From: Bacteroidales bacterium | GTDB lineage: Bacteria; Bacteroidota; Bacteroidia; Bacteroidales; F082 | Length of the DNA stretch: 51,522 bases | Direction of reading: 5' to 3' | NCBI GenBank assembly: GCA_017428285.1 | Contig: JAFRRE010000005.1 | Coordinates: 1 to 51,522 of the forward strand | Part shown: piece by piece, positions 24,940 to 32,454 of the stretch | Layout of the letters: each line of letters opens with the position of its first letter | Numbering within the stretch: position 1 is the stretch's first letter | The notes under the pieces: model-generated | Told to the model about the DNA's origin: nothing | The model's input: only the letters and a program-made list of their open reading frames with translations | The model's database searches: none | Position numbers and translations under genes: made by a program

Positions 24940-25857
24940 ATGAAGAAATTAGCATTACTTGGAGCTTTGGCTGTCATGATGATGACCAGTTGCTCAACCT
25001 TGAAAATCGTAGACCAAAACTCCGCCATCAACGCGGGGACTGCCGCCGTGCAAGCCTTGACCATCAGTGACGCACAAGTCAAGCAACTGTGCAGCCAATA
25101 CATGGTGGAATCCGATGGCCAGAACACCATCTTGCCTGCCAACAACAGCTACACGCAGCGCTTAGACCGCATTATGGCTCGTTTCCACAACATCAGCAAT
25201 TTGGACTTGAACTACAAAGTGTATCAATCCAACACAGTCAACGCCTTCGCCAGTGGCGACGGTAGTGTGCGTGTCTATACTGGCTTGATGGATGTTATGA
25301 ATGATGATGAGGTGTTTGCCGTCATCGGACATGAATTGGGGCATCTTATTAATAAGGATGTGCGCGACGCTTATCGTGCCGCCTATCTCGTGGTAGCCGC
25401 CCGTTACGGTATCGCTGCCGTCAACACCACGGCTGGTGCCCTCTCGACGGGTTTCCTCGGTGACCTCGGTCAACAGCTGGCCCAAAACGCCTACTCGCGC
25501 CGCCAAGAGACCCAAGCCGACGAGACCGCTTTCCAGTTCTGCGTCCAAAATGGTGTGGATCCATACGCCATGTATCACGCTCTGAATGTGCTGACCCAAC
25601 TCAGCGGAGAGAGCGGACAGCAGGGCAAACTGGCTGAATTGCTTTCCACCCACCCCAACACCTCCAAGCGTGCCGCCCATATCAAGGACATGTGCGAATC
25701 AGCGGGTTACAAGATGAGCACAAAAAGCAACAATAATTCCTCGAATCCAAAGGGCAACACCACGAAGCCAAAAGCCAACAAGAAGACCAACAACAGTGGC
25801 AACAATGACAATGGCTCAACGGGAGCGGGCAAGAAACCAACTATCAAAAAGAATTAA
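24940..25857 (+). CDS. M48-family zinc metalloprotease lipoprotein
   Basis: A protein of about 305 residues. The start is set at ATG 24940 (MKKLALLGALAVMMMTSC) for its lipobox; ATG 24919 is possible. The mature part carries the zinc motif HELGH in VFAVIGHELGHLINKDV and the third ligand Glu in QETQADETAF, a standard M48 arrangement. A heptad-rich helical region follows. The last ~60 residues are low-complexity Ser/Asn/Lys/Thr-rich (KSNNNSSNPKGNTTKPK), probably disordered. By family it degrades misassembled envelope proteins in the periplasm. It is divergent from the SPFH gene. Confidence 0.9.
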   Translation: MKKLALLGALAVMMMTSCSTLKIVDQNSAINAGTAAVQALTISDAQVKQLCSQYMVESDGQNTILPANNSYTQRLDRIMARFHNISNLDLNYKVYQSNTVNAFASGDGSVRVYTGLMDVMNDDEVFAVIGHELGHLINKDVRDAYRAAYLVVAARYGIAAVNTTAGALSTGFLGDLGQQLAQNAYSRRQETQADETAFQFCVQNGVDPYAMYHALNVLTQLSGESGQQGKLAELLSTHPNTSKRAAHIKDMCESAGYKMSTKSNNNSSNPKGNTTKPKANKKTNNSGNNDNGSTGAGKKPTIKKN

Positions 25858-25863
25858 TTGAAA

Positions 25864-25887
25864 AGCCGAGCGAGCTCGGCTTTTTTT
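25864..25887. terminator. Bidirectional rho-independent terminator between M48 and murD2
   Basis: AGCCGAGC (25864-25871) and GCTCGGCT (25874-25881) form a perfect GC-rich stem, followed by a T-run on the plus strand and preceded by an A-run that serves the minus strand. It closes the two convergent genes; the murD2 stop codon lies at the end of the T-run. Confidence 0.9.
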
Positions 25888-27352
25888 ATGCAGTTTTGAA
25901 GCCTTCAGCCAAGGCCTTGAACTTACGCCCACGCTCCTCAAAATTCTTGTATTGGTCATAGCTGGAGGCGGCGGGCGAAAGCAGGCAGACATCGCCAGGC
26001 TTGGCGTGGGTAGCGAGGTATGCGAAGGCTTCTTCCATTGAAGCATGATAATATAGGGTCGGCCCTTCGACCCTTCGAGGGGCCTCAGGGACCTTAGCTT
26101 CTGACAGCCGCTTTGCGTCATTGCGAGGAACGAAGCAATCCATATTGGTCGGCCCTTCGACAGGCTCAGGGACCTTAGCTTTTTGAGTCGGTCCTTCGAC
26201 GGGCTCAGGGGCCTCTGTATTGCAAGCTGTTGAGCCTGCGGTTCCTGAGGCCCCTCGAAAGGTCGAAACGCCGTACTCTCTTATTAATTGCATCATCCTC
26301 TCCCCTGCCTTTCCAGTGAATAACAGATGACGCACGGGATGTTCTTTCAAATAGTCCACCAAGGGCTGGTAGTCGATGCCGCGATCGAAGCCACCAAGGA
26401 GCAGAAAGTCGACGCGACCTAAAGCCTGACATGCCGAGATGGCCGCCTGTGGGATGGTGGAGATGCTGTCGTTGACGAAAGTCACGCCACCGAAAGTGCC
26501 AACGGGTTCCAAACGATGTTCCAAAGGCTTGAAAGTATAGAGATAAGGCACAAGCTCACGGATATCCACGCCATAGGCATAACACGCCAACAGAGCCGCT
26601 TTGACATTCAATAGGTTATGCTCCCCAAGCAGCGGCAAGGCCGTGCGGTCGACCAAATCATCAATGTCAAACAAGGAGAACACGATGTTGTTGACAAAAA
26701 GCCTCCACGCCTCCTCCATCAAAGTCTCATGGATGACGGCCGTATCGTCCTCGCCCATATAGCGCATGATGTTGAGTTTGGCCCCTGCATAGCGTTGCAT
26801 CGTACCAAAATGGTCGAGATGTTCCTCAAAGATGTTGAGCAACACGCCCACACGAGGACTGTTATGCACATATTCCAACTGGTGCGCCGAAAGCTCATAG
26901 ACCACGATGCTTTCGGGCTTAATGTCTTCCATCACATCGAAACAAGGTATGCCAATGTTGCCAGTGAGAATAGCATCGCGACCAGAGGATTTCAACAGAT
27001 GGTAAATCAAACTCGTGGTCGTGCTTTTACCTTTTGTGCCTGTAATGCCGATAGTCTGGTCATGGAACTGACTGAGAAACAGATCTGTCTGTGAGGTAAT
27101 CTCCACCCCTTTCGTGTCGAAATCCTTAAGTGAGATGCCTGGTGTCTTGATGACAATGTCGAAATCGTACATGGCCTCAAGATAGCCTGTGCCAAAATAT
27201 TGCACAGCCTCCATTTGGTTCTTGTCGGCCACTGCAACGACTGCATCCGGAAGGTATTTGTTCAGAAAGCGCAATGTCGACTTTCCCTCGCGTCCAAAAC
27301 CAAGAATGAGGATGCGCTTGCCGCGTAATCGGTTTAGGATTATATCAAACAT
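25886..27352 (-). CDS. murD2: Mur ligase of MurD type, probably MurD2 (UDP-MurNAc-L-Ala--L-Glu ligase)
   Basis: A 488-residue cytoplasmic Mur ligase. It has a Rossmann-like N-domain (ILILGFGREGKSTLRFL), the ATP-binding loop GITGTKGKSTT (about 102-112), NIFEEHLDHFG, and the C-domain LEPVGTFGGVTFVNDSISTIP. In Xanthomonas, MurD2 adds L-Glu to UDP-MurNAc-L-Ala and the partner MurL epimerises it. Assignment to MurD2 rather than MurD rests on the directly upstream, overlapping murL-like gene. About residues 365-432 are not MurD sequence: they translate palindromic repeats (KVPEPVEGPT, twice or more, and CFVPRNDAKR) inserted in frame before LYYHASMEEAF. The frame stays open, so the protein may still work if the insert forms an external loop. 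Confidence 0.8.
   Translation of the reverse strand: MFDIILNRLRGKRILILGFGREGKSTLRFLNKYLPDAVVAVADKNQMEAVQYFGTGYLEAMYDFDIVIKTPGISLKDFDTKGVEITSQTDLFLSQFHDQTIGITGTKGKSTTTSLIYHLLKSSGRDAILTGNIGIPCFDVMEDIKPESIVVYELSAHQLEYVHNSPRVGVLLNIFEEHLDHFGTMQRYAGAKLNIMRYMGEDDTAVIHETLMEEAWRLFVNNIVFSLFDIDDLVDRTALPLLGEHNLLNVKAALLACYAYGVDIRELVPYLYTFKPLEHRLEPVGTFGGVTFVNDSISTIPQAAISACQALGRVDFLLLGGFDRGIDYQPLVDYLKEHPVRHLLFTGKAGERMMQLIREYGVSTFRGASGTAGSTACNTEAPEPVEGPTQKAKVPEPVEGPTNMDCFVPRNDAKRLSEAKVPEAPRRVEGPTLYYHASMEEAFAYLATHAKPGDVCLLSPAASSYDQYKNFEERGRKFKALAEGFKTA
26057..26260. repeat. Compound palindromic repeat inserted in frame in murD2
   Basis: About 204 nt contain three or more copies of the CCTTCGACAGGCTCAGG-type unit in direct orientation plus one half of the TGCGTCATTGCGAGG element (26112-26142). 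A reversed partner, TGAGCCTGCGG.TCCTGAGGC, follows at about 26230-26262. The length is a multiple of three (68 codons). Confidence 0.85.
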
Positions 27353-28751
27353 AGAGGCGGGATTTTAGTATTCTTTCAAACTTTGTGGGCAAAAAATGGT
27401 GGGTGTTGAATCGGGAAAGAATCTCTACTATGGTCGGCCCTTCGACAGGCTCAGGGACCTTAGCAGCAGCGGTCATTGAGCCTGTCGAAATGCCCGCGTC
27501 CTTCAAACATGCCCTTACCTCTTCCACGGTGCCAACACACTCGAAAGGTTTCACGGCGGCGGTGCCGTTCAACTCTTCCAAGATGGGTCGCAGGCTCTCA
27601 TCTGCCATCAAGTCCTTGCCAAAGATGGCCGTCAACTTTTCCCTAGAAAGGAATGGCGACAAGATAATCCATGTGAACAGACACTTGGGACATTTGCCGC
27701 ACCACGAGTCGGTCTTGCTGCCCGCATTGCAACTGCGGAACACGGAATGATAGGCCTCGCATTGCGAGAATAGTTTGGCAATCTGCAACTCACTTAAAGG
27801 CCGTAAGAAGCTGAAATACTGCACTTCATCATTTATGTTCTCAGCCACATACTGACGGAAATCGCTCTCAAACTCGATGGATTTGCTGTACTGATGGTTG
27901 ATATTTGTCCCAGGAACAGTGCTTTCGTTTGCGCTGTTCTCATTCGACAAAGCAATGTACTTTGAACGACTGCCAAACGCCACCAAAATGCTGATAAAAG
28001 CCAGCAAAGCTGAAAAAGGCGTATGTCCGTTCAGATAGCCTTCTGCATTGAGTTGCAGCATGGTCGGGTCAAGGGTGCGATTGATGACAATAAACTCGTT
28101 TTCATTGTAACCCGCCGTCTTCACACAGTTCAAAGTCGCGCCACGAGGATTCACAATGAGCGGAATGACTGGCATTTCGTTGCGCAGACATTCCAAGGTG
28201 ACCACAGAGTCCTTGCCACCACCTACTGGAACTAAAGTGCGTTCTTCAAATTGCACGCAGCTGCCCATGTCATTCCAACGGAGGCCGTGCGAGGGCATGG
28301 AATCTATGGGCAGCGTCACAATTTCCATCAAATCCGCTTCCGAAATCGAAATACTATTTAGATACAAAAACTCACCCAATCCATTGTAATACAATTTCTT
28401 CCAAAACGCTTTCTGCGACTCGGTCAAGGCAAAAGGCTTCACCACCACCCGTTTCGGGCAAGCGATTTTCCAATAACTCACCAACTCGGTCATGCCGATT
28501 TGGAAAGCCAAAGTCTGCAATTGCGCTTCGGGGATGTTGTCCCAGTCGAAAAATGATCTTGCAGGGATTTCCATGGTCGGGCGGAAATGGTAGCGCTCGT
28601 CCAAGTTGAAGTCGAAAGCCAAGGACAAGGCACCGTTCTCACACTTCACCGTCTGTCTTTCGAAAGTGAAAGTCGAAAACTCCCTTCGCAGGGTGTCGAA
28701 TTTGGATTGATTGTCGGTTCGTTTCAAGATAAGCTCGATTTTATGCCACAA
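27345..28751 (-). CDS. murL: Probable MurL: UDP-MurNAc-L-Ala-L-Glu epimerase
   Basis: A protein of up to 468 residues. It has an ATP-pyrophosphatase-like PVGGGKDSVVTLECLR motif (about 175-190), SNENSANES, HQYSKS and a CGKCPKC cluster, a combination known from MurL. MurL uses ATP and Mg2+ to convert the terminal L-Glu of UDP-MurNAc-L-Ala-L-Glu to D-Glu. Its stop overlaps the murD2 start by 8 nt. The frame's 5' TTG (28751) lies inside the predicted -7 box, so translation probably begins downstream, for example at TTG 28727. Near the C-terminus a repeat-derived stretch, SMTAAAKVPEPVEGPT, is inserted in frame before the last ~28 residues. Confidence 0.75.
   Translation of the reverse strand: MWHKIELILKRTDNQSKFDTLRREFSTFTFERQTVKCENGALSLAFDFNLDERYHFRPTMEIPARSFFDWDNIPEAQLQTLAFQIGMTELVSYWKIACPKRVVVKPFALTESQKAFWKKLYYNGLGEFLYLNSISISEADLMEIVTLPIDSMPSHGLRWNDMGSCVQFEERTLVPVGGGKDSVVTLECLRNEMPVIPLIVNPRGATLNCVKTAGYNENEFIVINRTLDPTMLQLNAEGYLNGHTPFSALLAFISILVAFGSRSKYIALSNENSANESTVPGTNINHQYSKSIEFESDFRQYVAENINDEVQYFSFLRPLSELQIAKLFSQCEAYHSVFRSCNAGSKTDSWCGKCPKCLFTWIILSPFLSREKLTAIFGKDLMADESLRPILEELNGTAAVKPFECVGTVEEVRACLKDAGISTGSMTAAAKVPEPVEGPTIVEILSRFNTHHFLPTKFERILKSRLYV
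27432..27492. repeat. Palindromic repeat inserted in frame in murL
   Basis: TTCGACAGGCTCA and its exact reverse complement TGAGCCTGTCGAA flank a short spacer, and GGACC/GGTC extend the pairing, making a hairpin of about 60 nt. The first arm is the same sequence found several times inside murD2. Confidence 0.85.
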
Positions 28752-28756
28752 AATTA
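28749..28756 (-). promoter_or_regulatory. Predicted -7 box (TAATTTTG) of the murL-murD2 operon
   Basis: Minus-strand TAATTTTG lies at the extreme 5' end of the murL frame. It is arranged back to back with the yqgE promoter within about 50 nt. Confidence 0.5.
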
Positions 28757-28788
28757 CGAATTATCACGTGAATATCACCTAAAAACCA

Positions 28789-28796
28789 TATTTTTG
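28789..28796 (+). promoter_or_regulatory. Predicted -7 box (TATTTTTG) of yqgE
   Basis: Plus-strand TATTTTTG ends only 4 nt before the ATG at 28801. If transcription starts at the usual distance, the message has little or no 5' leader. Confidence 0.55.
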
Positions 28797-28800
28797 CAGG

Positions 28801-29391
28801 ATGGATTTAGGAGAAAAGTTTGTCATAAGGAGCAATTCGTTGGAGCCGAAACAAGGTAAAATCCTGATTTCCGAGCCTTTAATGAACGATTTCCACTTCG
28901 GTAGAGCAGTGATTCTGCTCATCGACCATGTGGAATCGGAAGGTAGTTTTGGCATCATCATCAACAAGAAGCTGGAGGTACTGGTCAATCATATCGTTGA
29001 CGAGTTCCCCGACTTTGAGGCTCCTGTGTATCTGGGCGGCCCCGTGGCCGATGACCAGCTTTTCTTCATCCACACCTTAGGCGAGATGATTCCAGAGTCC
29101 TACCCCATTGTCGACGGACTGTATTGGGGCGGCGACCACGAAACCTTGGCCACCTTGATCAACACGGGCATCGCTAATGAGGACAATGTGCGTTTCTATT
29201 TGGGCTATTCAGGCTGGGATTCAGGTCAATTGGTCACTGAATTGGTACGCAACACATGGCTCATTGGCGACATTACAGCTGAGCAATACCTCAATACTCC
29301 GCCAGAAAAGATGTGGCAGTACTTTGTCAATCAGATGGGACACTCCTACGACATGTGGAAACATTTTCCAAAGGACTTTCAAGATAACTAA
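28801..29391 (+). CDS. yqgE: YqgE/AlgH family protein
   Basis: A 196-residue cytoplasmic protein of the YqgE/AlgH (DUF179) family. It is recognisable from GKILISEPLMNDFHFGRAVI, the early motif IDHVESEGSFGIIINK, VYLGGPVADDQLFFIHT and FYLGYSGWDSGQLVTEL. Full length for the family. Its molecular role is not established. It is followed after 26 nt by the M16 peptidase gene, so the two may form an operon. The ATG at 28801 is the only sensible start given the adjacent promoter. Confidence 0.9.
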   Translation: MDLGEKFVIRSNSLEPKQGKILISEPLMNDFHFGRAVILLIDHVESEGSFGIIINKKLEVLVNHIVDEFPDFEAPVYLGGPVADDQLFFIHTLGEMIPESYPIVDGLYWGGDHETLATLINTGIANEDNVRFYLGYSGWDSGQLVTELVRNTWLIGDITAEQYLNTPPEKMWQYFVNQMGHSYDMWKHFPKDFQDN

Positions 29392-29417
29392 ATCAATATC
29401 AATTTAATACATTTAAG

Positions 29418-32354
29418 ATGAGAAAAATAAACAAATTCTTTTCCAAAGGAGTGTTGTTGTTTGGTGCAGCTGCACTCATGTTGCTTGCCTCTTGCACACC
29501 AAAGGAAGAGAGCAGGTACAAGTATGAAACCGTGAAGGGCGATCTCAGCGAAGCCCGCATCTACACGCTCGACAACGGCCTGAAGGTCTATCTGAGCGTC
29601 AACAAGGAAGAGCCCCGTATCCAGACCTACATCGCAGTACGCACGGGTTCGAAGAATGACCCGGCCGAGACCACCGGTCTAGCCCACTATCTGGAACACT
29701 TGATGTTTAAGGGAACGACAAGTTTCGGCACCACTGATGCAGAAGCCGAAAAGCCTCTCCTTGACGAGATTGAGGCCCGCTACGAGAAGTACCGCACTCT
29801 CACCGACCCAGAGGAACGCCGCATCGCATACCATGAAATCGACTCGGTGAGCCAACTGGCTGCACAGTATTTCATCCCCAACGAGTATGACAAGCTCATG
29901 TCGGCCATCGGAGCGGAAGGCACCAATGCCTACACCTCGAACGACGTGACCTGCTACACCGAGGACATCCCCTCCAACGAAGTGGATAACTGGGCCAAAA
30001 TCCAGGCCGACCGCTTCCAGAACATGGTCATACGTGGCTTCCATACTGAATTGGAAGCTGTTTACGAGGAATACAACATCGGCATCGCCCAAGACAGCCG
30101 CAAAGTGTGGGAAGCCTTGAGCGCCCTGCTCTTCCCGACGCACCCTTACGGTACGCAGACCACTATTGGCACTCAGGAGCACCTGAAGAATCCCAGCATC
30201 ACCAACATCAAGAACTACTTCAACAAGTGGTATCGCCCCAACAACGTGGCCATCTGCATGGCTGGCGATTTCAATCCTGATGAGGTCATCGCTATCATCG
30301 ACAAGTATTTTGGCGGCTGGCAACCTGGCGAGGATGTGAAGCAGCCCGAGTTCCCTGCTTTGGCACCCATCACTGCTCCTCACGACACCACCGTCTATGG
30401 TCTTGAAGCAGAAACCATTATGCTTGGCTGGCGTTTCGACCGTGGCAACTCGCTGCAAGCAGACACGCTTGAAGTCATCGGCTCAATGTTGAGCAACGGC
30501 ACTGCAGGTCTCATCGATTTGGACATCAACCAACAGATGCAGATGCTTTATGCCTATGCGGGATCTCAAACCCTACGCGACTACACCAGCTTCATCATGG
30601 GCGGCTCACCCCGTCCGGGCCAGACCCTCGAAGAAGCCCAAGCCTTAATGCTTGCCGAGATCGAGAAGCTGAAGAGAGGCGATTTCTCCGATGACCTCCT
30701 TCCTTCGGTCATCAATAATGCCAAACTCGATTATTATAACTCTATGGAGAGCAATATGGCTCGCGCCAACATGTTTGTCGACACCTATATTAATGAAGTG
30801 CCTTGGGAACAGAGCGTTGGCCGCCTCGACCGTATCTCCAACATCACCAAGGATCAAATCGTGGCTTTTGCCAACCGTCATTTCAATGACAACTATGTGG
30901 TGGTTTACAAGCGCCAAGGTGTAGATGAAAACCAGAAGAAGATCGACAAGCCCGCCATCACCCCCATCCCGACCAACCGCGACCTCGTGAGCGACTTCGT
31001 GACGGAAGTGCAGAATGCTGAAGTGACACCTATCCAACCTCGTTTCGTCGACTTCAAGAAAGACCTTACCTTCGGCAACACCGAAGCTGGCCTGCCTTAC
31101 ATTTATGTTCAGAATAAGGAAAACGGTCGTTTCACCTTGTCGTTCCGCTATGATTTTGGTCAAGAGTCAGACCTGCGTTATGACATGGCGACTCAGTATC
31201 TCGAATACCTCGGCACCGACCAACTCACCAATGAGCAAATCAAGCAACAGTTCTATAAATTGGCTTGCGAGTATTACATCAGCGTAGGGGCACGCAATAT
31301 CACTGTCACCTTGCATGGTCTTGGCGAGAACATGCCTGAAGCTTTGGCACTGCTTGAAAACGTGATGCAGAATGCCCAAGCTGACCCGATGGTGGCCGAG
31401 ATGTGTATCCAACAATTGGAGAAGGCTCGCATGGATGCCAAATTGAACCAGCGCAGCAACTTTAGTGCCTTGGTGGATTACGGTATCTATGGCCAATACA
31501 ACCCGAGCCGCAACCAGCTTTCCATCGATCAACTTCGACAAATCGACCCGCAAGAGCTTCTCGACCTCCTGAAGAACCTCAAGAACTACAAACACACCGT
31601 GCTGTATTACGGTCCGATGACTGCTGAGGAGGTAGCCCATGCCGTCACCGAGAACCACAAGACCGTGGCCGAGTTGCAAGACGTCCCCGAAGGCAAGCAC
31701 TATGAGATGCAGCCTACACCTGAGAACGAAATCCTCATTGCCCCTTACGATGCCAAGAACATCTACATGCGTATGGTCCACAACGAGCAACGCGACTGGA
31801 ACCCTGACGAGGCTGCTGTGAAGGCACTGTTCAACGAATACTATGGCGGCGGCATGAACACCATCGTGTTCCAGGAAATGCGTGAGGCACGCGGACTGGC
31901 TTACAACGCTTTTGCCGCATACATGGAGCCCAGCTACAAAGACCAGAAGGAGTATTTCTTCACCCATATCATCACGCAAAACGACAAGATGGTTGACTGC
32001 GTGACGCACTTCCTCGAGATCCTCAATGAAATGCCTGAGAGCGAACAAGCCTTTGGCATTGCCAAAGACGCTCTCACCAAGCGTTTGGCCAGCCAACGCA
32101 CCACCAAGTTCGGTCTCATCAACGCTTGGCTGAGTGCCCAAATGCGCGGCATCGACTATGACATCAACGAGCGCATCTACAATGCCTTGCCGAACATCAC
32201 CCTTCAAGACATCGTGAGCTTCGAGCAAGAACAAATGGCCAACAAGCCTTACCGTTATGTCATCCTCGGCGATGAGAAGGAACTCGACATGAAGGCCCTC
32301 AAGGAGATCGGCCCCATCCGCCGCTTGAGCACTGAAGAGATCTTCGGGTATTAA
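29418..32354 (+). CDS. M16-family zinc metallopeptidase lipoprotein (two-domain)
   Basis: A 978-residue protein with lipobox LLASC, so probably an envelope lipoprotein. The N-terminal M16 domain has the inverted zinc motif HYLEH in TGLAHYLEHLMFKG, with the downstream Glu in LEAVYEEYN. A large insert follows HLMFKG before the NAYTSNDVTCY segment, as in many Bacteroidota M16 proteins. The second half is a pair of inactive M16-like domains (GLAYNAFAAYMEPS) of the kind that closes over peptides. It probably degrades peptides in the periplasm. It is convergent with the large barrel gene, with a long inverted repeat between them. Confidence 0.9.
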   Translation: MRKINKFFSKGVLLFGAAALMLLASCTPKEESRYKYETVKGDLSEARIYTLDNGLKVYLSVNKEEPRIQTYIAVRTGSKNDPAETTGLAHYLEHLMFKGTTSFGTTDAEAEKPLLDEIEARYEKYRTLTDPEERRIAYHEIDSVSQLAAQYFIPNEYDKLMSAIGAEGTNAYTSNDVTCYTEDIPSNEVDNWAKIQADRFQNMVIRGFHTELEAVYEEYNIGIAQDSRKVWEALSALLFPTHPYGTQTTIGTQEHLKNPSITNIKNYFNKWYRPNNVAICMAGDFNPDEVIAIIDKYFGGWQPGEDVKQPEFPALAPITAPHDTTVYGLEAETIMLGWRFDRGNSLQADTLEVIGSMLSNGTAGLIDLDINQQMQMLYAYAGSQTLRDYTSFIMGGSPRPGQTLEEAQALMLAEIEKLKRGDFSDDLLPSVINNAKLDYYNSMESNMARANMFVDTYINEVPWEQSVGRLDRISNITKDQIVAFANRHFNDNYVVVYKRQGVDENQKKIDKPAITPIPTNRDLVSDFVTEVQNAEVTPIQPRFVDFKKDLTFGNTEAGLPYIYVQNKENGRFTLSFRYDFGQESDLRYDMATQYLEYLGTDQLTNEQIKQQFYKLACEYYISVGARNITVTLHGLGENMPEALALLENVMQNAQADPMVAEMCIQQLEKARMDAKLNQRSNFSALVDYGIYGQYNPSRNQLSIDQLRQIDPQELLDLLKNLKNYKHTVLYYGPMTAEEVAHAVTENHKTVAELQDVPEGKHYEMQPTPENEILIAPYDAKNIYMRMVHNEQRDWNPDEAAVKALFNEYYGGGMNTIVFQEMREARGLAYNAFAAYMEPSYKDQKEYFFTHIITQNDKMVDCVTHFLEILNEMPESEQAFGIAKDALTKRLASQRTTKFGLINAWLSAQMRGIDYDINERIYNALPNITLQDIVSFEQEQMANKPYRYVILGDEKELDMKALKEIGPIRRLSTEEIFGY

Positions 32355-32357
32355 TCC

Positions 32358-32448
32358 GACTATGGCTTATATGGCCAATGTCATGAAAATAATGGCCGCT
32401 CTCACATAATGTGGGGGCGGCCATTGTCATAGGCCATAAGCCATAGTC
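32358..32448. repeat. 91-nt near-perfect inverted repeat between convergent genes
   Basis: The outer arms GACTATGGCTTAT.ATGGCC and GGCCATAAGCCATAGTC pair. Inside, AATGGCCGC...CACAT and ATGTG...GGCGGCCATT pair again. The element fills the whole gap between the M16 and outer-membrane protein genes. It probably terminates or protects both transcripts, although no T-run follows. Confidence 0.85.
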
Positions 32449-32454
32449 AAACTA

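Noticed and set aside
24789..25145. 119-residue N-terminal extension of the SPFH protein
   Set aside because: It covers the divergent promoter region and the start of the M48 gene and has no SPFH similarity; the ATG at 24788 is preceded by a -7 box.
26057..27492. Possible CRISPR array from repeated CCTTCGACAGGCTCAGG units
   Set aside because: Units are irregularly spaced, palindromic, in both orientations and inside coding sequence; no spacers of even length and no cas genes.
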